The notes beneath the pieces are model-generated. The model saw only the letters and a list, made by a program, of their open reading frames with translations, was not told where the DNA came from and searched no databases. A DNA stretch of 64,000 bases from Beijerinckiaceae bacterium (lineage in GTDB: Bacteria > Pseudomonadota > Alphaproteobacteria > Rhizobiales > Beijerinckiaceae), in contig CANBNG010000006.1 of assembly GCA_947370975.1 (NCBI GenBank), positions 123,308 to 187,307 on the forward strand. Direction: 5' to 3'. Shown in pieces: positions 34,032-43,234 of the stretch. The position numbers and the translations under genes were made by a program. Numbering within the stretch: the first letter of the stretch is position 1; each line of letters starts with the position of its first letter.

Positions 34032-35282
34032 ATGACGAGCGCGACAGGCAATCTGGAAAACAAGCAGGTTCTGCTGATCGTGGGCGGCGGCATAGCCGCC
34101 TACAAGGCGCTCGATCTCGTGCGCCGCCTGCGCGAACGCGGCGTCCATGTGCGCGCTGTTCTGACCGCTGCCGGCAAGAATTTCGTCACCCCGCTTTCGC
34201 TCGCCAGCCTCACCGGCAACAAGGTGCATGAGGAGCTATTCTCGCTCACCGATGAAGCTGAGATGGGTCATATCGAATTGTCGCGCGCGGCCGACCTCGT
34301 CGTCGTTGCACCGGCCACCGCTGATCTGATGGCCAAGGCAGCCAATGGCTTGGCCAACGATCTGGCCTCCACCCTGCTGCTGGCGACCGACAAAAAGGTG
34401 GTCATGGCGCCCGCCATGAATGTGCGGATGTGGCTGCATCCGGCCACGCAGCGCAACCTCGCCCAGCTTGTGCGTGATGGCGTGATCTTCGCTGGTCCTG
34501 CTGATGGCGCAATGGCGTGTGGCGAATTCGGTCCTGGGCGGATGTTCGAGCCGCTGCAGATTGTCGAGGCCATTGCGGATGCTTTGTCGAGCGACACATC
34601 CATCCCTTTGCCGGCAGGTTCTCTGGCAGGCCGCCGCGTGCTCGTCACCTCTGGCCCGACCCATGAGCCGATTGATCCCGTGCGCTATATTGCAAACCGG
34701 TCCTCGGGCCGTCAGGGCCATGCGATTGCTCAGGCCGCCGCGCGCGCGGGCGCACAGGTGACGCTTGTCAGCGGGCCGGTCTCGATCGCCGATCCCGCCG
34801 GCGTCACTATGCGCAAGGTTGAAACAGCGACCGAGATGCTGGCGGCTGTGGACGCGGCTTTGCCTGTCGATATTTTCATCGGCGCTGCCGCCGTTGCGGA
34901 TTGGCGCGTGGATGGCGTTGGCAGCAACAAGATAAAGAAAGGCGCGTCTGGCACGCCTTCCTTGAAGCTCGTCGAAAACCCCGACATTCTTGCGCATGTC
35001 GCCAATCATTCGACAACGCGTCCCGAACTTGTCGTCGGCTTTGCCGCAGAGACGAACGATCTGCTCGACCATGCGCGCGCAAAGCTTCTGCGCAAGGGCT
35101 GCGATCTTGTCGTCGCCAATGATGTGGGTGAGGGCACGGGCGTCATGGGCGGCACGCGCAACACGGCTCATCTCGTAAGCCGGGCGGGCGTTGACTCCTG
35201 GCCGCTGCTCGACAAGGACGAGGTCGCGCGCCGACTCATTGAATCGTGCGCCGACCTTCTTGGAACGGAGCCGCGTTCATGA
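34032..35282 (+). CDS. coaBC: Bifunctional phosphopantothenoylcysteine decarboxylase/synthetase
   Basis: A 416-residue fusion. The N-terminal CoaC flavoprotein half has Ala-Pro-Ala-Met-Asn and Ala-Cys-Gly-Glu-Phe-Gly-Pro-Gly-Arg-Met; the C-terminal CoaB half has Thr-Ser-Gly-Pro-Thr-x-Glu-Pro-Ile-Asp-Pro-Val-Arg. It converts phosphopantothenate to phosphopantetheine in CoA synthesis, complementing coaA at 4212. The ATG at 34032 has AGGGAG just upstream. The dut ATG overlaps its TGA. Confidence 0.94.
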   Translation: MTSATGNLENKQVLLIVGGGIAAYKALDLVRRLRERGVHVRAVLTAAGKNFVTPLSLASLTGNKVHEELFSLTDEAEMGHIELSRAADLVVVAPATADLMAKAANGLANDLASTLLLATDKKVVMAPAMNVRMWLHPATQRNLAQLVRDGVIFAGPADGAMACGEFGPGRMFEPLQIVEAIADALSSDTSIPLPAGSLAGRRVLVTSGPTHEPIDPVRYIANRSSGRQGHAIAQAAARAGAQVTLVSGPVSIADPAGVTMRKVETATEMLAAVDAALPVDIFIGAAAVADWRVDGVGSNKIKKGASGTPSLKLVENPDILAHVANHSTTRPELVVGFAAETNDLLDHARAKLLRKGCDLVVANDVGEGTGVMGGTRNTAHLVSRAGVDSWPLLDKDEVARRLIESCADLLGTEPRS

Positions 35283-35755
35283 GTCTCGATGTTCGCGTCA
35301 AGCGCCTCCCGCACGGGCAGGATCTGCCGCTGCCAGCTTATCAAAGCGCGGCGGCAGCCGGGCTCGATCTTGTTGCCGCGCTTCCCCACAATGCGCGCCT
35401 TGTGCTTGAACCTGCCGGGCGCGCTCTCGTGCCGACGGGTCTGGCGATAGAACTGCCCGAGGGCTTTGAAGCGCAGATCCGGCCCCGCTCCGGTCTCGCG
35501 TTGCGCCACGGCGTCACCATTCTGAATGCGCCGGGCACGATCGACGCCGATTATCGCGGCGAGATCTGCGTCGTTCTCATCAATCATGGGGCCGAGCCGT
35601 TCGAGATCGTGCGGGGCGACCGGATTGCTCAAATGGTCGTTGCGCCTGTCGTGCAGGCGCGGCTTGTGGACGTGGAGAGCCTGTCCTCCTCGGATCGCGG
35701 CGAGGGCGGCTTTGGATCGACGGGCGTTGCGCCCTCGCAGCGGAGCCCGCAATGA
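35279..35755 (+). CDS. dut: dUTP diphosphatase
   Basis: A 158-residue trimeric dUTPase. Motifs are in order: Ala-Gly-Leu-Asp-Leu (1), Arg-Pro-Arg-Ser-Gly-Leu-Ala (2), Gly-Thr-Ile-Asp-Ala-Asp-Tyr-Arg-Gly-Glu (3), Asp-Arg-Ile-Ala-Gln-Met-Val (4) and the C-terminal Gly-Gly-Phe-Gly-Ser-Thr-Gly (5). It makes dUMP and keeps uracil out of DNA. It is coupled to coaBC and to the Rrf2 gene by ATGA overlaps; coaBC-dut linkage is ancient in bacteria. Confidence 0.95.
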   Translation: MSLDVRVKRLPHGQDLPLPAYQSAAAAGLDLVAALPHNARLVLEPAGRALVPTGLAIELPEGFEAQIRPRSGLALRHGVTILNAPGTIDADYRGEICVVLINHGAEPFEIVRGDRIAQMVVAPVVQARLVDVESLSSSDRGEGGFGSTGVAPSQRSPQ

Positions 35756-36204
35756 TTCTTCTTTCGCGTCGTAGCCAGTTGGCGATTGCCGCCGTCGTCG
35801 ATGTCGCCCTCCACGCGCGGCCTTCGCCCGTTGCGGCCAAAGCATTGGCGGCACGCCATCATCTGCCGCCCCGTCATCTGGAGACGCTGCTGCAGGCTTT
35901 GGTAAAGGCAGGCATCCTCAAGGGTGTGCGCGGCCCGCGGGGCGGCTATGAACTGGCGCGCGAGCGCCGCCGGATCACGGCGGGCGAGATCGTGCGTGCA
36001 GCCATGGCCGAGGGCATCGAAGAGGCGGTAGCGCCAACTCCCGAATCCCGCTTGGTGGAAGACATCATTCAGCCTCTTGTCGAACGCGCCGGTCAGCGCT
36101 TCCTCGCCGAGCTCGACGCGCTCAGCGTTGACGATCTGTGCCGTCAGGCCAGCGAGCAGGCCGTGTTCGGCGGGGTGACTGCCGGGGCAGATTTCACAAT
36201 TTGA
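35752..36204 (+). CDS. Rrf2-family regulator upstream of cysK
   Basis: A 150-residue winged-helix protein of the Rrf2 family (Leu-Pro-Pro-Arg-His-Leu-Glu-Thr-Leu-Leu-Gln recognition region, Gly-Val-Arg-Gly-Pro-Arg-Gly-Gly-Tyr wing). It lacks the three-Cys cluster-binding loop of IscR/NsrR/RirA, so it is not an Fe-S sensor. With cysK 75 bases downstream, a CymR-like role in sulfur metabolism, perhaps through direct contact with cysteine synthase, is plausible but inferred. It overlaps dut by four bases. Confidence 0.85.
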   Translation: MILLSRRSQLAIAAVVDVALHARPSPVAAKALAARHHLPPRHLETLLQALVKAGILKGVRGPRGGYELARERRRITAGEIVRAAMAEGIEEAVAPTPESRLVEDIIQPLVERAGQRFLAELDALSVDDLCRQASEQAVFGGVTAGADFTI

Positions 36205-36217
36205 AATCGGTTTTTTT
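36190..36217 (+). terminator. Terminator overlapping the Rrf2 stop codon
   Basis: GATTTCA and TGAAATC form a 7-base stem with a CAATT loop, followed by GG and seven Ts. The stop codon lies inside the right arm. The stem is AT-rich and therefore weak, so it may be leaky into cysK. Confidence 0.55.
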
Positions 36218-36238
36218 GTGAATATCGACAAAGTTTGT
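36215..36238. promoter_or_regulatory. Overlapping inverted repeats upstream of cysK
   Basis: TTTGT-N8-ACAAA (36215-36232) shares its right arm with ACAAA-G-TTTGT (36228-36238). The block is AT-rich, symmetric and 42 bases before cysK, as expected for an operator. The adjacent Rrf2 regulator is the obvious candidate ligand (inference). Confidence 0.45.
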
Positions 36239-36279
36239 AAATTAGACTAGACCATTCCCATCAAAACGGGAGGGTTCCC

Positions 36280-37251
36280 ATGTCAAATTCCGAGCAGGTG
36301 CGTCCGGTCGGCCGTGGCCGTATCTATGATTCCATCACCGCCACCATCGGCGACACGCCGCTCGTGCGCCTCAACCGGCTTGCGGCCGAGCGCGGTATCA
36401 AAGCAAACCTTCTGGCCAAGCTCGAATTCTTCAATCCGATTTCAAGCGTCAAGGATCGCATTGGCGTCGCCATGGTCGATGCGCTGGAGGCCGCGGGCAA
36501 GATTGATCCGGCCAAGACCGTTCTCGTCGAGCCAACGTCCGGCAATACCGGGATCGCTCTGGCCTTCGTCGCTGCAGCGCGGGGCTACAAGCTGGTTCTG
36601 GTCATGCCTGAGAGCATGTCCATCGAGCGCCGCAAAATGCTCGCGCTTCTGGGTGCAGAGCTGGTGCTGACGCCAGCGGCTCAGGGCATGAAGGGCGCGA
36701 TTGCCAAGGCCCAGGAAATTGTGGCCTCGACGCCCGGCGCAATCATTCCCCAGCAGTTTGAAAATCCAGCCAATCCCGAGATTCATCGCAAGACGACAGC
36801 GCTCGAAATCTGGAACGACACAAACGGCGCTGTCGACGTCTTGATTTCGGGCGTTGGCACCGGCGGTACGATCACTGGCGTCGGCCAGGTGCTCAAGGAG
36901 CGCAATCCGGCGGTGAAAATCATTGCCGTTGAGCCAGAAGATTCGCCGGTTCTCTCGGGGGGGCAGCCCGGCCCACATAAGATTCAAGGTATTGGCGCTG
37001 GCTTTGTGCCGGGCATTCTGGATCGCTCCATCATCGACGAGGTTGTGACCGTCGGCAATCAGACGGCGTTCGAGACCGCACGCCATCTGGCGCGGATCGA
37101 GGGCATTCCGGTAGGCATCTCGTCGGGCGCCTCTGTGGCGGCTGCGCTGGAGGTCGGTGCGCGTCCTGACATGGCGGGCAAGAACATCGTCATCATCATC
37201 CCCTCTTTCGCCGAGCGCTATTTGTCGACCGCGCTTTTCGAAGGGCTGTGA
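36280..37251 (+). CDS. cysK: Cysteine synthase A
   Basis: A 323-residue fold-type II PLP enzyme. The cofactor Lys58 lies in Ile-Ser-Ser-Val-Lys-Asp-Arg-Ile-Gly, the substrate loop in Pro-Thr-Ser-Gly-Asn-Thr-Gly, and phosphate is held by Gly-Thr-Gly-Gly-Thr. The C terminus Glu-Arg-Tyr-Leu-Ser-Thr is typical. It makes cysteine from O-acetylserine and sulfide. A GGGAGGG ribosome-binding site is strong. It is preceded by an Rrf2 gene and a candidate operator. Confidence 0.95.
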   Translation: MSNSEQVRPVGRGRIYDSITATIGDTPLVRLNRLAAERGIKANLLAKLEFFNPISSVKDRIGVAMVDALEAAGKIDPAKTVLVEPTSGNTGIALAFVAAARGYKLVLVMPESMSIERRKMLALLGAELVLTPAAQGMKGAIAKAQEIVASTPGAIIPQQFENPANPEIHRKTTALEIWNDTNGAVDVLISGVGTGGTITGVGQVLKERNPAVKIIAVEPEDSPVLSGGQPGPHKIQGIGAGFVPGILDRSIIDEVVTVGNQTAFETARHLARIEGIPVGISSGASVAAALEVGARPDMAGKNIVIIIPSFAERYLSTALFEGL

Positions 37252-37280
37252 CACGCGGCCACGCATGTGGACGCGTTTTC

Positions 37281-37305
37281 AGAGGCGCTCCATCGGGGCG
37301 CCTCT
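37281..37305 (+). terminator. Hairpin terminator after cysK
   Basis: AGAGGCGC and GCGCCTCT form an exact 8-base GC-rich stem with a 9-base loop, 29 bases after cysK. The tail GTTCATTT has few Ts, so efficiency is uncertain. Confidence 0.5.
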
Positions 37306-37368
37306 GTTCATTTGCGGCGCGCTGATTTAGCCATGACGGGGCTTGGCTGGAGCACTGGAGACCCGCAG

Positions 37369-38142
37369 ATGGCATATGAGACGATCCTCACCGAGACGCA
37401 TGGCCGCGTGCGCCTGCTCCGCCTCCACCGCCCGGATGCGCTCAATGCGCTCAGCGTCCAGCTGATTACCGATCTCAATGCCGCGCTTGATGAGGCCGAG
37501 GCTGCTCAGGATATTGCCTGCATCGTGCTCACCGGCTCCGACAAGGCTTTTGCGGCCGGCGCGGACGTGAAGGAAATGCAGGGCAAATCCTATCTCGATG
37601 CCTATCTGGGTGATTTTGTCGCCAGCTGGGAGCGCATCACGCAGATGCGCAAGCCCGTCGTCGCTGCAGTCGCGGGTTTTGCGCTGGGGGGCGGCTGTGA
37701 GCTTGCCATGATGTGCGACTTTATCCTCGCTGCTGATACCGCGCGTTTCGGCCAGCCCGAAATCAAGCTTGGCATCATGCCGGGTGCGGGCGGCAGCCAG
37801 CGCCTGACCCGGCTGGTCGGCAAATCCAAGGCCATGGAAATGTGCCTGACGGGGCGCATGATGGATGCAGCCGAGGCCGAGCGCGCTGGTCTCGTGTCAC
37901 GTGTCATTCCCGCGGCCGAGCTTGTGGCGGAGGCCATCCGTGTAGCTCAACTTATTGCCGGCATGTCCCTGCCTGCCGTTATGATGACGAAGGAATGTGT
38001 CAATCAGGCCTATGAGACGAGCTTGAGTGAGGGCATTCGCTTCGAGCGGCGGCTGTTTTACGCCACATTTGCAACGCCCGATCAGAAGGAAGGCATGCAG
38101 GCCTTTATCGAGAAGCGTCCGCCGGCCTTCGGGAATCGTTGA
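37369..38142 (+). CDS. Enoyl-CoA hydratase (crotonase family)
   Basis: A 257-residue crotonase-fold enzyme. The oxyanion-hole motifs Ala-Phe-Ala-Ala-Gly-Ala-Asp-Val-Lys-Glu-Met and Ala-Leu-Gly-Gly-Gly-Cys-Glu-Leu-Ala, with both catalytic Glu residues (Gly-Gly-Gly-Cys-Glu and Gln-Pro-Glu-Ile), match short-chain enoyl-CoA hydratases. It likely hydrates crotonyl-CoA in fatty-acid or PHB/butyrate metabolism. The ATG at 37369 follows CTGGAG; the frame is open upstream but not conserved-looking. Confidence 0.9.
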   Translation: MAYETILTETHGRVRLLRLHRPDALNALSVQLITDLNAALDEAEAAQDIACIVLTGSDKAFAAGADVKEMQGKSYLDAYLGDFVASWERITQMRKPVVAAVAGFALGGGCELAMMCDFILAADTARFGQPEIKLGIMPGAGGSQRLTRLVGKSKAMEMCLTGRMMDAAEAERAGLVSRVIPAAELVAEAIRVAQLIAGMSLPAVMMTKECVNQAYETSLSEGIRFERRLFYATFATPDQKEGMQAFIEKRPPAFGNR

Positions 38143-38181
38143 TCTGCGATAAGCGACTGCGCCAGAATCTCTTCTGCTCCA

Positions 38182-38211
38182 TTGACGCGGGCCGCGCTTC
38201 ACGCTTATAAG
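38182..38211 (+). promoter_or_regulatory. rpsT promoter
   Basis: TTGACG (38182-38187) and TATAAG (38206-38211) are separated by 18 bases, a strong sigma-70-type pair for this genome. They lie 78 bases before the ribosomal protein S20 gene, as expected for a highly expressed gene. Confidence 0.65.
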
Positions 38212-38288
38212 CCCCAATCCTCCGCGCAAAGGCGTGGAACCGAATTTACGGCCCTCTGTCTTAGTGGCCGATCCTTCGAGGAACACCA

Positions 38289-38555
38289 ATGGCGAATACC
38301 TCCTCGGCCAAGAAGGCCGTCCGCAAAATCGAGCGCCGCACGGCCGTCAATCGTGCTCGTCGCAGCCAGATGCGCACCTATGTCCGCAAGGTCGAGGAAG
38401 CGATTGCTTCCGGTGACGCGACTGCTGCCCAGGCAGCCCTCGCCAACGCCGAGCCGCTGGTCATGCGCGCTGCCCAGAAAGGCATCGTTCATAAGAACAC
38501 CGCCTCGCGCAAGATCTCGCGCCTGACGGTTCGCGTGAAGGCTCTCGCTCAGTAA
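38289..38555 (+). CDS. rpsT: 30S ribosomal protein S20
   Basis: An 88-residue, very basic protein beginning Ala-Asn-Thr-Ser-Ser-Ala-Lys-Lys-Ala, with Lys-Gly-Ile-Val-His-Lys-Asn-Thr-Ala-Ser-Arg near the C terminus, typical of S20. It binds 16S rRNA early in small-subunit assembly. It has its own promoter and a strong terminator, so it is a single-gene unit. rpsT just upstream of dnaA is a familiar alphaproteobacterial arrangement. Confidence 0.96.
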   Translation: MANTSSAKKAVRKIERRTAVNRARRSQMRTYVRKVEEAIASGDATAAQAALANAEPLVMRAAQKGIVHKNTASRKISRLTVRVKALAQ

Positions 38556-38587
38556 AAAGCGACTGCTCAATACGCATCGTGATTTCG

Positions 38588-38615
38588 AAAAAGCCCGGCA
38601 GTGCCGGGCTTTTTT
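38588..38615 (+). terminator. Strong rho-independent terminator of rpsT
   Basis: GCCCGGC and GCCGGGC form a 7-base GC stem with an AGT loop, extended by five A:T pairs and ending in six Ts. It is a textbook intrinsic terminator 33 bases after the stop. Confidence 0.9.
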
Positions 38616-39155
38616 GCATTTTGCATCCTCGATTGCGACCCTGCCACAGGTCAGCTTATTTCTTTTGCCATGAAATCCCAGCACAGACGAAACCATTCAG
38701 ATTCAAGGACTTGTGAGCAAAGGGCCGGTGGACGGCAGATTTTGAACTCTTGACATTTCGTTAACGACCAGAGCCCGCACCGATCTCCACCCTCTCCCCC
38801 TGGCTCATAATGCGGCAATCCAAAGTTTGTTCTGTTAAGGAATCAGGCGGTTACGAGGGTCAATCCGGAATCTTTAACGATATTTCGAGCCCTTGCTCAG
38901 GTGTCCTGTGACGCCTCCATGACAGAGCTTGTTGCGGAGCCGGGACCGGCTGTGTAAGTTTTGTTCAGACAGGACGCACCTGACGCGGCGGAAGAAACGC
39001 CATCGAAAATAAGAGGTTACGCTCAAAAAGGGTCTGGAGTTTTCCAACCCGCGCAAATCTCTTCGATGGCCAGTTGCTCTGGATGGTCCGGTCGCCTGGC
39101 GTGCGACAAGCGCGCCATATAAGCGGCAGCTTATAAAAAATTTGAGCATTTTGAG

Positions 39156-39175
39156 CTGCGGTCTCCTGACCGCAG
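39156..39175 (+). promoter_or_regulatory. Perfect hairpin in the dnaA leader
   Basis: CTGCGGTC and GACCGCAG form an exact 8-base stem with a TCCT tetraloop. An AAGGGGG Shine-Dalgarno-like run starts directly after it. No U-tract follows, so it is not a terminator. It could control translation of the small reading frame that follows or stabilise the leader. Confidence 0.5.
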
Positions 39176-39186
39176 AAGGGGGCACT

Positions 39187-39339
39187 ATGACTTTCACGCT
39201 GACGACGGAACTTAGGACCAGAAGAGGCTCGCTGGCGGGCGGTCTTTCGGGTGCTCGTGAATTCTGTGGCGTTGAGGTCAGTGGTTTTGGCGTTGTGTAC
39301 GGCTTGTGTGCGTTTGAGGATTTCAAAAGCCCGCATTGA
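39187..39339 (+). CDS. Hypothetical 50-residue reading frame with strong SD
   Basis: A 50-codon frame starting Met-Thr-Phe-Thr-Leu-Thr-Thr-Glu and ending Phe-Lys-Ser-Pro-His. It is supported only by a very good Shine-Dalgarno run (AAGGGGG, four bases before ATG) and the hairpin ahead of it. No family is recognised. It could be a leader peptide for dnaA, or noise in a non-coding region. Confidence 0.2.
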   Translation: MTFTLTTELRTRRGSLAGGLSGAREFCGVEVSGFGVVYGLCAFEDFKSPH

Positions 39340-39340
39340 C

Positions 39341-39367
39341 CGCGCCTCTGCCTTGAGGGGCAGCGCG
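39341..39367 (+). promoter_or_regulatory. GC-rich imperfect hairpin 77 bases before dnaA
   Basis: CGCG-CCT-CTGCC pairs with GGCAG-CGCG around a six-base loop, with a three-base bulge on the left. If transcribed it would fold stably in the dnaA 5' leader. Its role is unknown. Confidence 0.35.
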
Positions 39368-39444
39368 TCCAGCCTGCGCAGATTGCGCCAGTTCTTTCGT
39401 CCGGGGCGCGCCCCGCGATGAACCACGAATGAGAAGATTATCTG

Positions 39445-40983
39445 ATGCTCAAGCCACGTCTCGACTCGGTTCAGGCCGATGCCTCCAAGGTCGTGCGTTT
39501 CGCGCCCGAGAATTCCGATGCGCCCGCGCTCGTCAGCCATGCGGAAGCCTGGCAGCGCGTCTGTCGTCGTTTGCGCGCCGAGGTCGGCGAGGATGTGTTC
39601 AATTCCTGGTTCGGACGTCTCGAACTTGACGAGATCCATGACGACGTCGCGCGCCTGTCTGTTCCCACAAAATTTCTGAAGAGCTGGATCCAGTCGCATT
39701 ATTCCGATCGCATCGTCGTCGCACTTTCATCCGAAGTGCCGCATGTTGCCACACTCGCAATTTCGGTGCGCACATCTGGCCGTGTGGCTCCGGCCCGTCC
39801 GGTGGAAGTGGCTGCGCCGCAGCGGTATGACGATCATGCATCGCGCCCGGCGACCAATATTTTTGCGCCTCCCAGCGCTCTTGCGCCGCGTCGCGAATCC
39901 GAGCCCGTGCGCGATACCAAACATCTCGATGGCGAGGCTCTTGGCGGCTCGCCGCTCGATCGTCGTCTGACATTCTCGAGCTTCCTTGTCGGCAAGTCGA
40001 ACCAGCTTGCCCATGCAGCGGCGCAGCGGGTTGCCCAGGCCCCCGCCTCGGAAGTCCCGCTCTACAATCCGCTTTATATTCATGCCTCTGTCGGACTTGG
40101 CAAAACCCATCTCATTCAGGCGATTGCGCATTGCTCCGGCGATACGGGACGTCGCGTCATCTATTTGACGGCCGAGAAATTCATGTACGGCTTTGTGTCC
40201 GCGCTGAAAGCGCAGACCGCGATTGCCTTCAAGGAAAAGCTCCGCGCGATTGACGTGCTCGTGATTGATGACGTGCAATTCCTGCAGGGCAAATCGATTC
40301 AGCAGGAATTCTGCCACACACTCAATTCGTTGATCGATGCCGGCCGTCAGGTCGTGATCGCAGCCGATCGGCCTCCGTCTGAACTCGAAAGCCTCGATGA
40401 GCGTGTCCGCTCGCGTCTGGCTGGCGGGCTCTGCGTCGAAATGGGCTCGCTCGATGAAGCCCTGCGGGTAAAAATTCTCGAGACCCGGATTGCCGCCGCG
40501 CGCGTTGCACAGCCGACATTCGAAGTGCCGCCTGCGGTTGTGACCTTCGTTGCGCGCTCGATTCAGACCAATGGTCGCGATCTCGATGGCGCAGTAAACC
40601 GGTTGCTCGCCCACGTTACGCTGACGGGCTCACCCTTGAGTGTCGAGACAGCTGAAACGGCGATCCGCGATCTGGTTCGCACGCGCGAACCCAAGCGCGT
40701 GAAGATCGAGGACATCCAGAAACTCGTCGCGACGCATTTCAATGTGAGCCGTGCGGATATTCTGTCGTCGCGTCGCACAGCGACAGTGGTGCGTCCGCGC
40801 CAGATTGCCATGTATCTCGCCAAGGTTCTGACGTTGCGTTCGCTTCCCGAGATTGGCCGCCGTTTTGGCGGACGCGATCACACGACGGTCCTGCACGCCG
40901 TACGCAAGATCGAGGGCCTCGCCAACCTCGATGGTCAGCTTTCCGAAGAGCTCGAGCTGCTCAAGCGCATGCTGATGGATTGA
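39445..40983 (+). CDS. dnaA: Chromosomal replication initiator DnaA
   Basis: A 512-residue initiator. Domain I is at about 35-105 (Trp-Gln-Arg-Val-Cys, Phe-Asn-Ser-Trp-Phe), followed by a variable linker, an AAA+ domain III with Walker A at 214-221 (Ala-Ser-Val-Gly-Leu-Gly-Lys-Thr, the first Gly replaced by Ala) and Walker B Val-Ile-Asp-Asp-Val-Gln-Phe, and domain IV with the Asp-His-Thr-Thr-Val signature that reads DnaA boxes. The ATG at 39445 has GAGAAG upstream; a Met at codon 12 in another frame is ignored. It has a long leader and its own terminator. Confidence 0.97.
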   Translation: MLKPRLDSVQADASKVVRFAPENSDAPALVSHAEAWQRVCRRLRAEVGEDVFNSWFGRLELDEIHDDVARLSVPTKFLKSWIQSHYSDRIVVALSSEVPHVATLAISVRTSGRVAPARPVEVAAPQRYDDHASRPATNIFAPPSALAPRRESEPVRDTKHLDGEALGGSPLDRRLTFSSFLVGKSNQLAHAAAQRVAQAPASEVPLYNPLYIHASVGLGKTHLIQAIAHCSGDTGRRVIYLTAEKFMYGFVSALKAQTAIAFKEKLRAIDVLVIDDVQFLQGKSIQQEFCHTLNSLIDAGRQVVIAADRPPSELESLDERVRSRLAGGLCVEMGSLDEALRVKILETRIAAARVAQPTFEVPPAVVTFVARSIQTNGRDLDGAVNRLLAHVTLTGSPLSVETAETAIRDLVRTREPKRVKIEDIQKLVATHFNVSRADILSSRRTATVVRPRQIAMYLAKVLTLRSLPEIGRRFGGRDHTTVLHAVRKIEGLANLDGQLSEELELLKRMLMD

Positions 40984-41021
40984 GCGCAGCAGCGCTTTGT
41001 TCATCCGGCCTGGCCTGACTA

Positions 41022-41058
41022 AAAAAGACCGCAGCATTATTCATGCTGCGGTCTTTTT
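41022..41058 (+). terminator. Terminator of dnaA
   Basis: GACCGCAGCAT and ATGCTGCGGTC give an 11-base stem with a TATTC loop, extended by five A:T pairs and ending in Ts. It is strong and symmetric, so it may stop traffic from both sides. Confidence 0.9.
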
Positions 41059-41106
41059 CATATGTGCTGAGCGTTCCGCTCGCGTGTTGTTTCGATTTTC
41101 CAAAAT

Positions 41107-41141
41107 AAAAAGACCGCCGCATTTTCATGCGGCGGCCTTTT
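41107..41141 (-). terminator. Terminator of typA
   Basis: CCGCCGCAT and ATGCGGCGG form a 9-base stem with a 4-base loop, flanked by A/T tracts that give TCTTTTTATTTT on the minus strand, directly after the typA stop. It resembles the dnaA terminator 85 bases away. Confidence 0.85.
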
Positions 41142-41163
41142 AAAGACGGGATCCAATCGGTGA

Positions 41164-42987
<1,824 letters not shown>

Positions 42988-43140
42988 GGGTCTGCCGGGG
43001 TTCGGATCTGCGCCCCGGTCGATCCGAAGCGGTCGTGTCGAGTTGATCGGGCCCGGTTTGCAACAGGGACTTGCTAACTCGCGATCTCTGGAAAAAAGGG
43101 ACGGCTACGTGCCGAACTTGTTGCGCTGCATACACGAAAG

Positions 43141-43178
43141 CCCCGCATTTGGAAACCCGTTAGGGCCTCGATGCGGGG
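43141..43178 (-). terminator. Nested hairpin downstream of argG
   Basis: CCCCGCAT and ATGCGGGG pair across 22 bases, and a smaller CCC-GTTA-GGG hairpin lies inside. On the minus strand the outer stem is followed by CTTTCGT. It is likely the argG terminator, although the U-tract is short. Confidence 0.5.
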
Positions 43179-43234
43179 AGAGGTCGCAGGCCAGCTTGAG
43201 GGCCCGACTTGGGCGCGGCCCCCGTTCGCAGGGG

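Larger units (their letters stand above)
38616..39444. other. Long non-coding region upstream of dnaA
   Basis: About 830 bases without a convincing gene, the longest gap in the window. Visible elements are three GANTC sites (38700, 38840, 38868) that CcrM could methylate, a TTGACA at 38750 without a good -10, a weak promoter-like pair CTGGCG/TATAAG (39096-39123, 16-base spacing), two hairpins (listed separately) and one 50-codon reading frame. No TTATCCACA-type DnaA box and no full CtrA site (TTAA-N7-TTAA) were found. It probably holds the dnaA promoter and a long leader; an unannotated small RNA is possible. Confidence 0.6.

Noticed and set aside
38761..38890. CtrA-binding sites before dnaA
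   Set aside because: TTAA words occur singly; none pairs with a second TTAA at 7-base spacing.
38616..39444. Chromosomal origin in the dnaA leader
   Set aside because: No TTATCCACA-like boxes, no box cluster and no long AT-rich tract were found; alphaproteobacterial origins are usually near hemE, which is absent from the window.
38874..39699. Minus-strand open frames across the dnaA leader
   Set aside because: Two overlapping frames (one running into dnaA) lack ribosome-binding sites and any recognisable domain.
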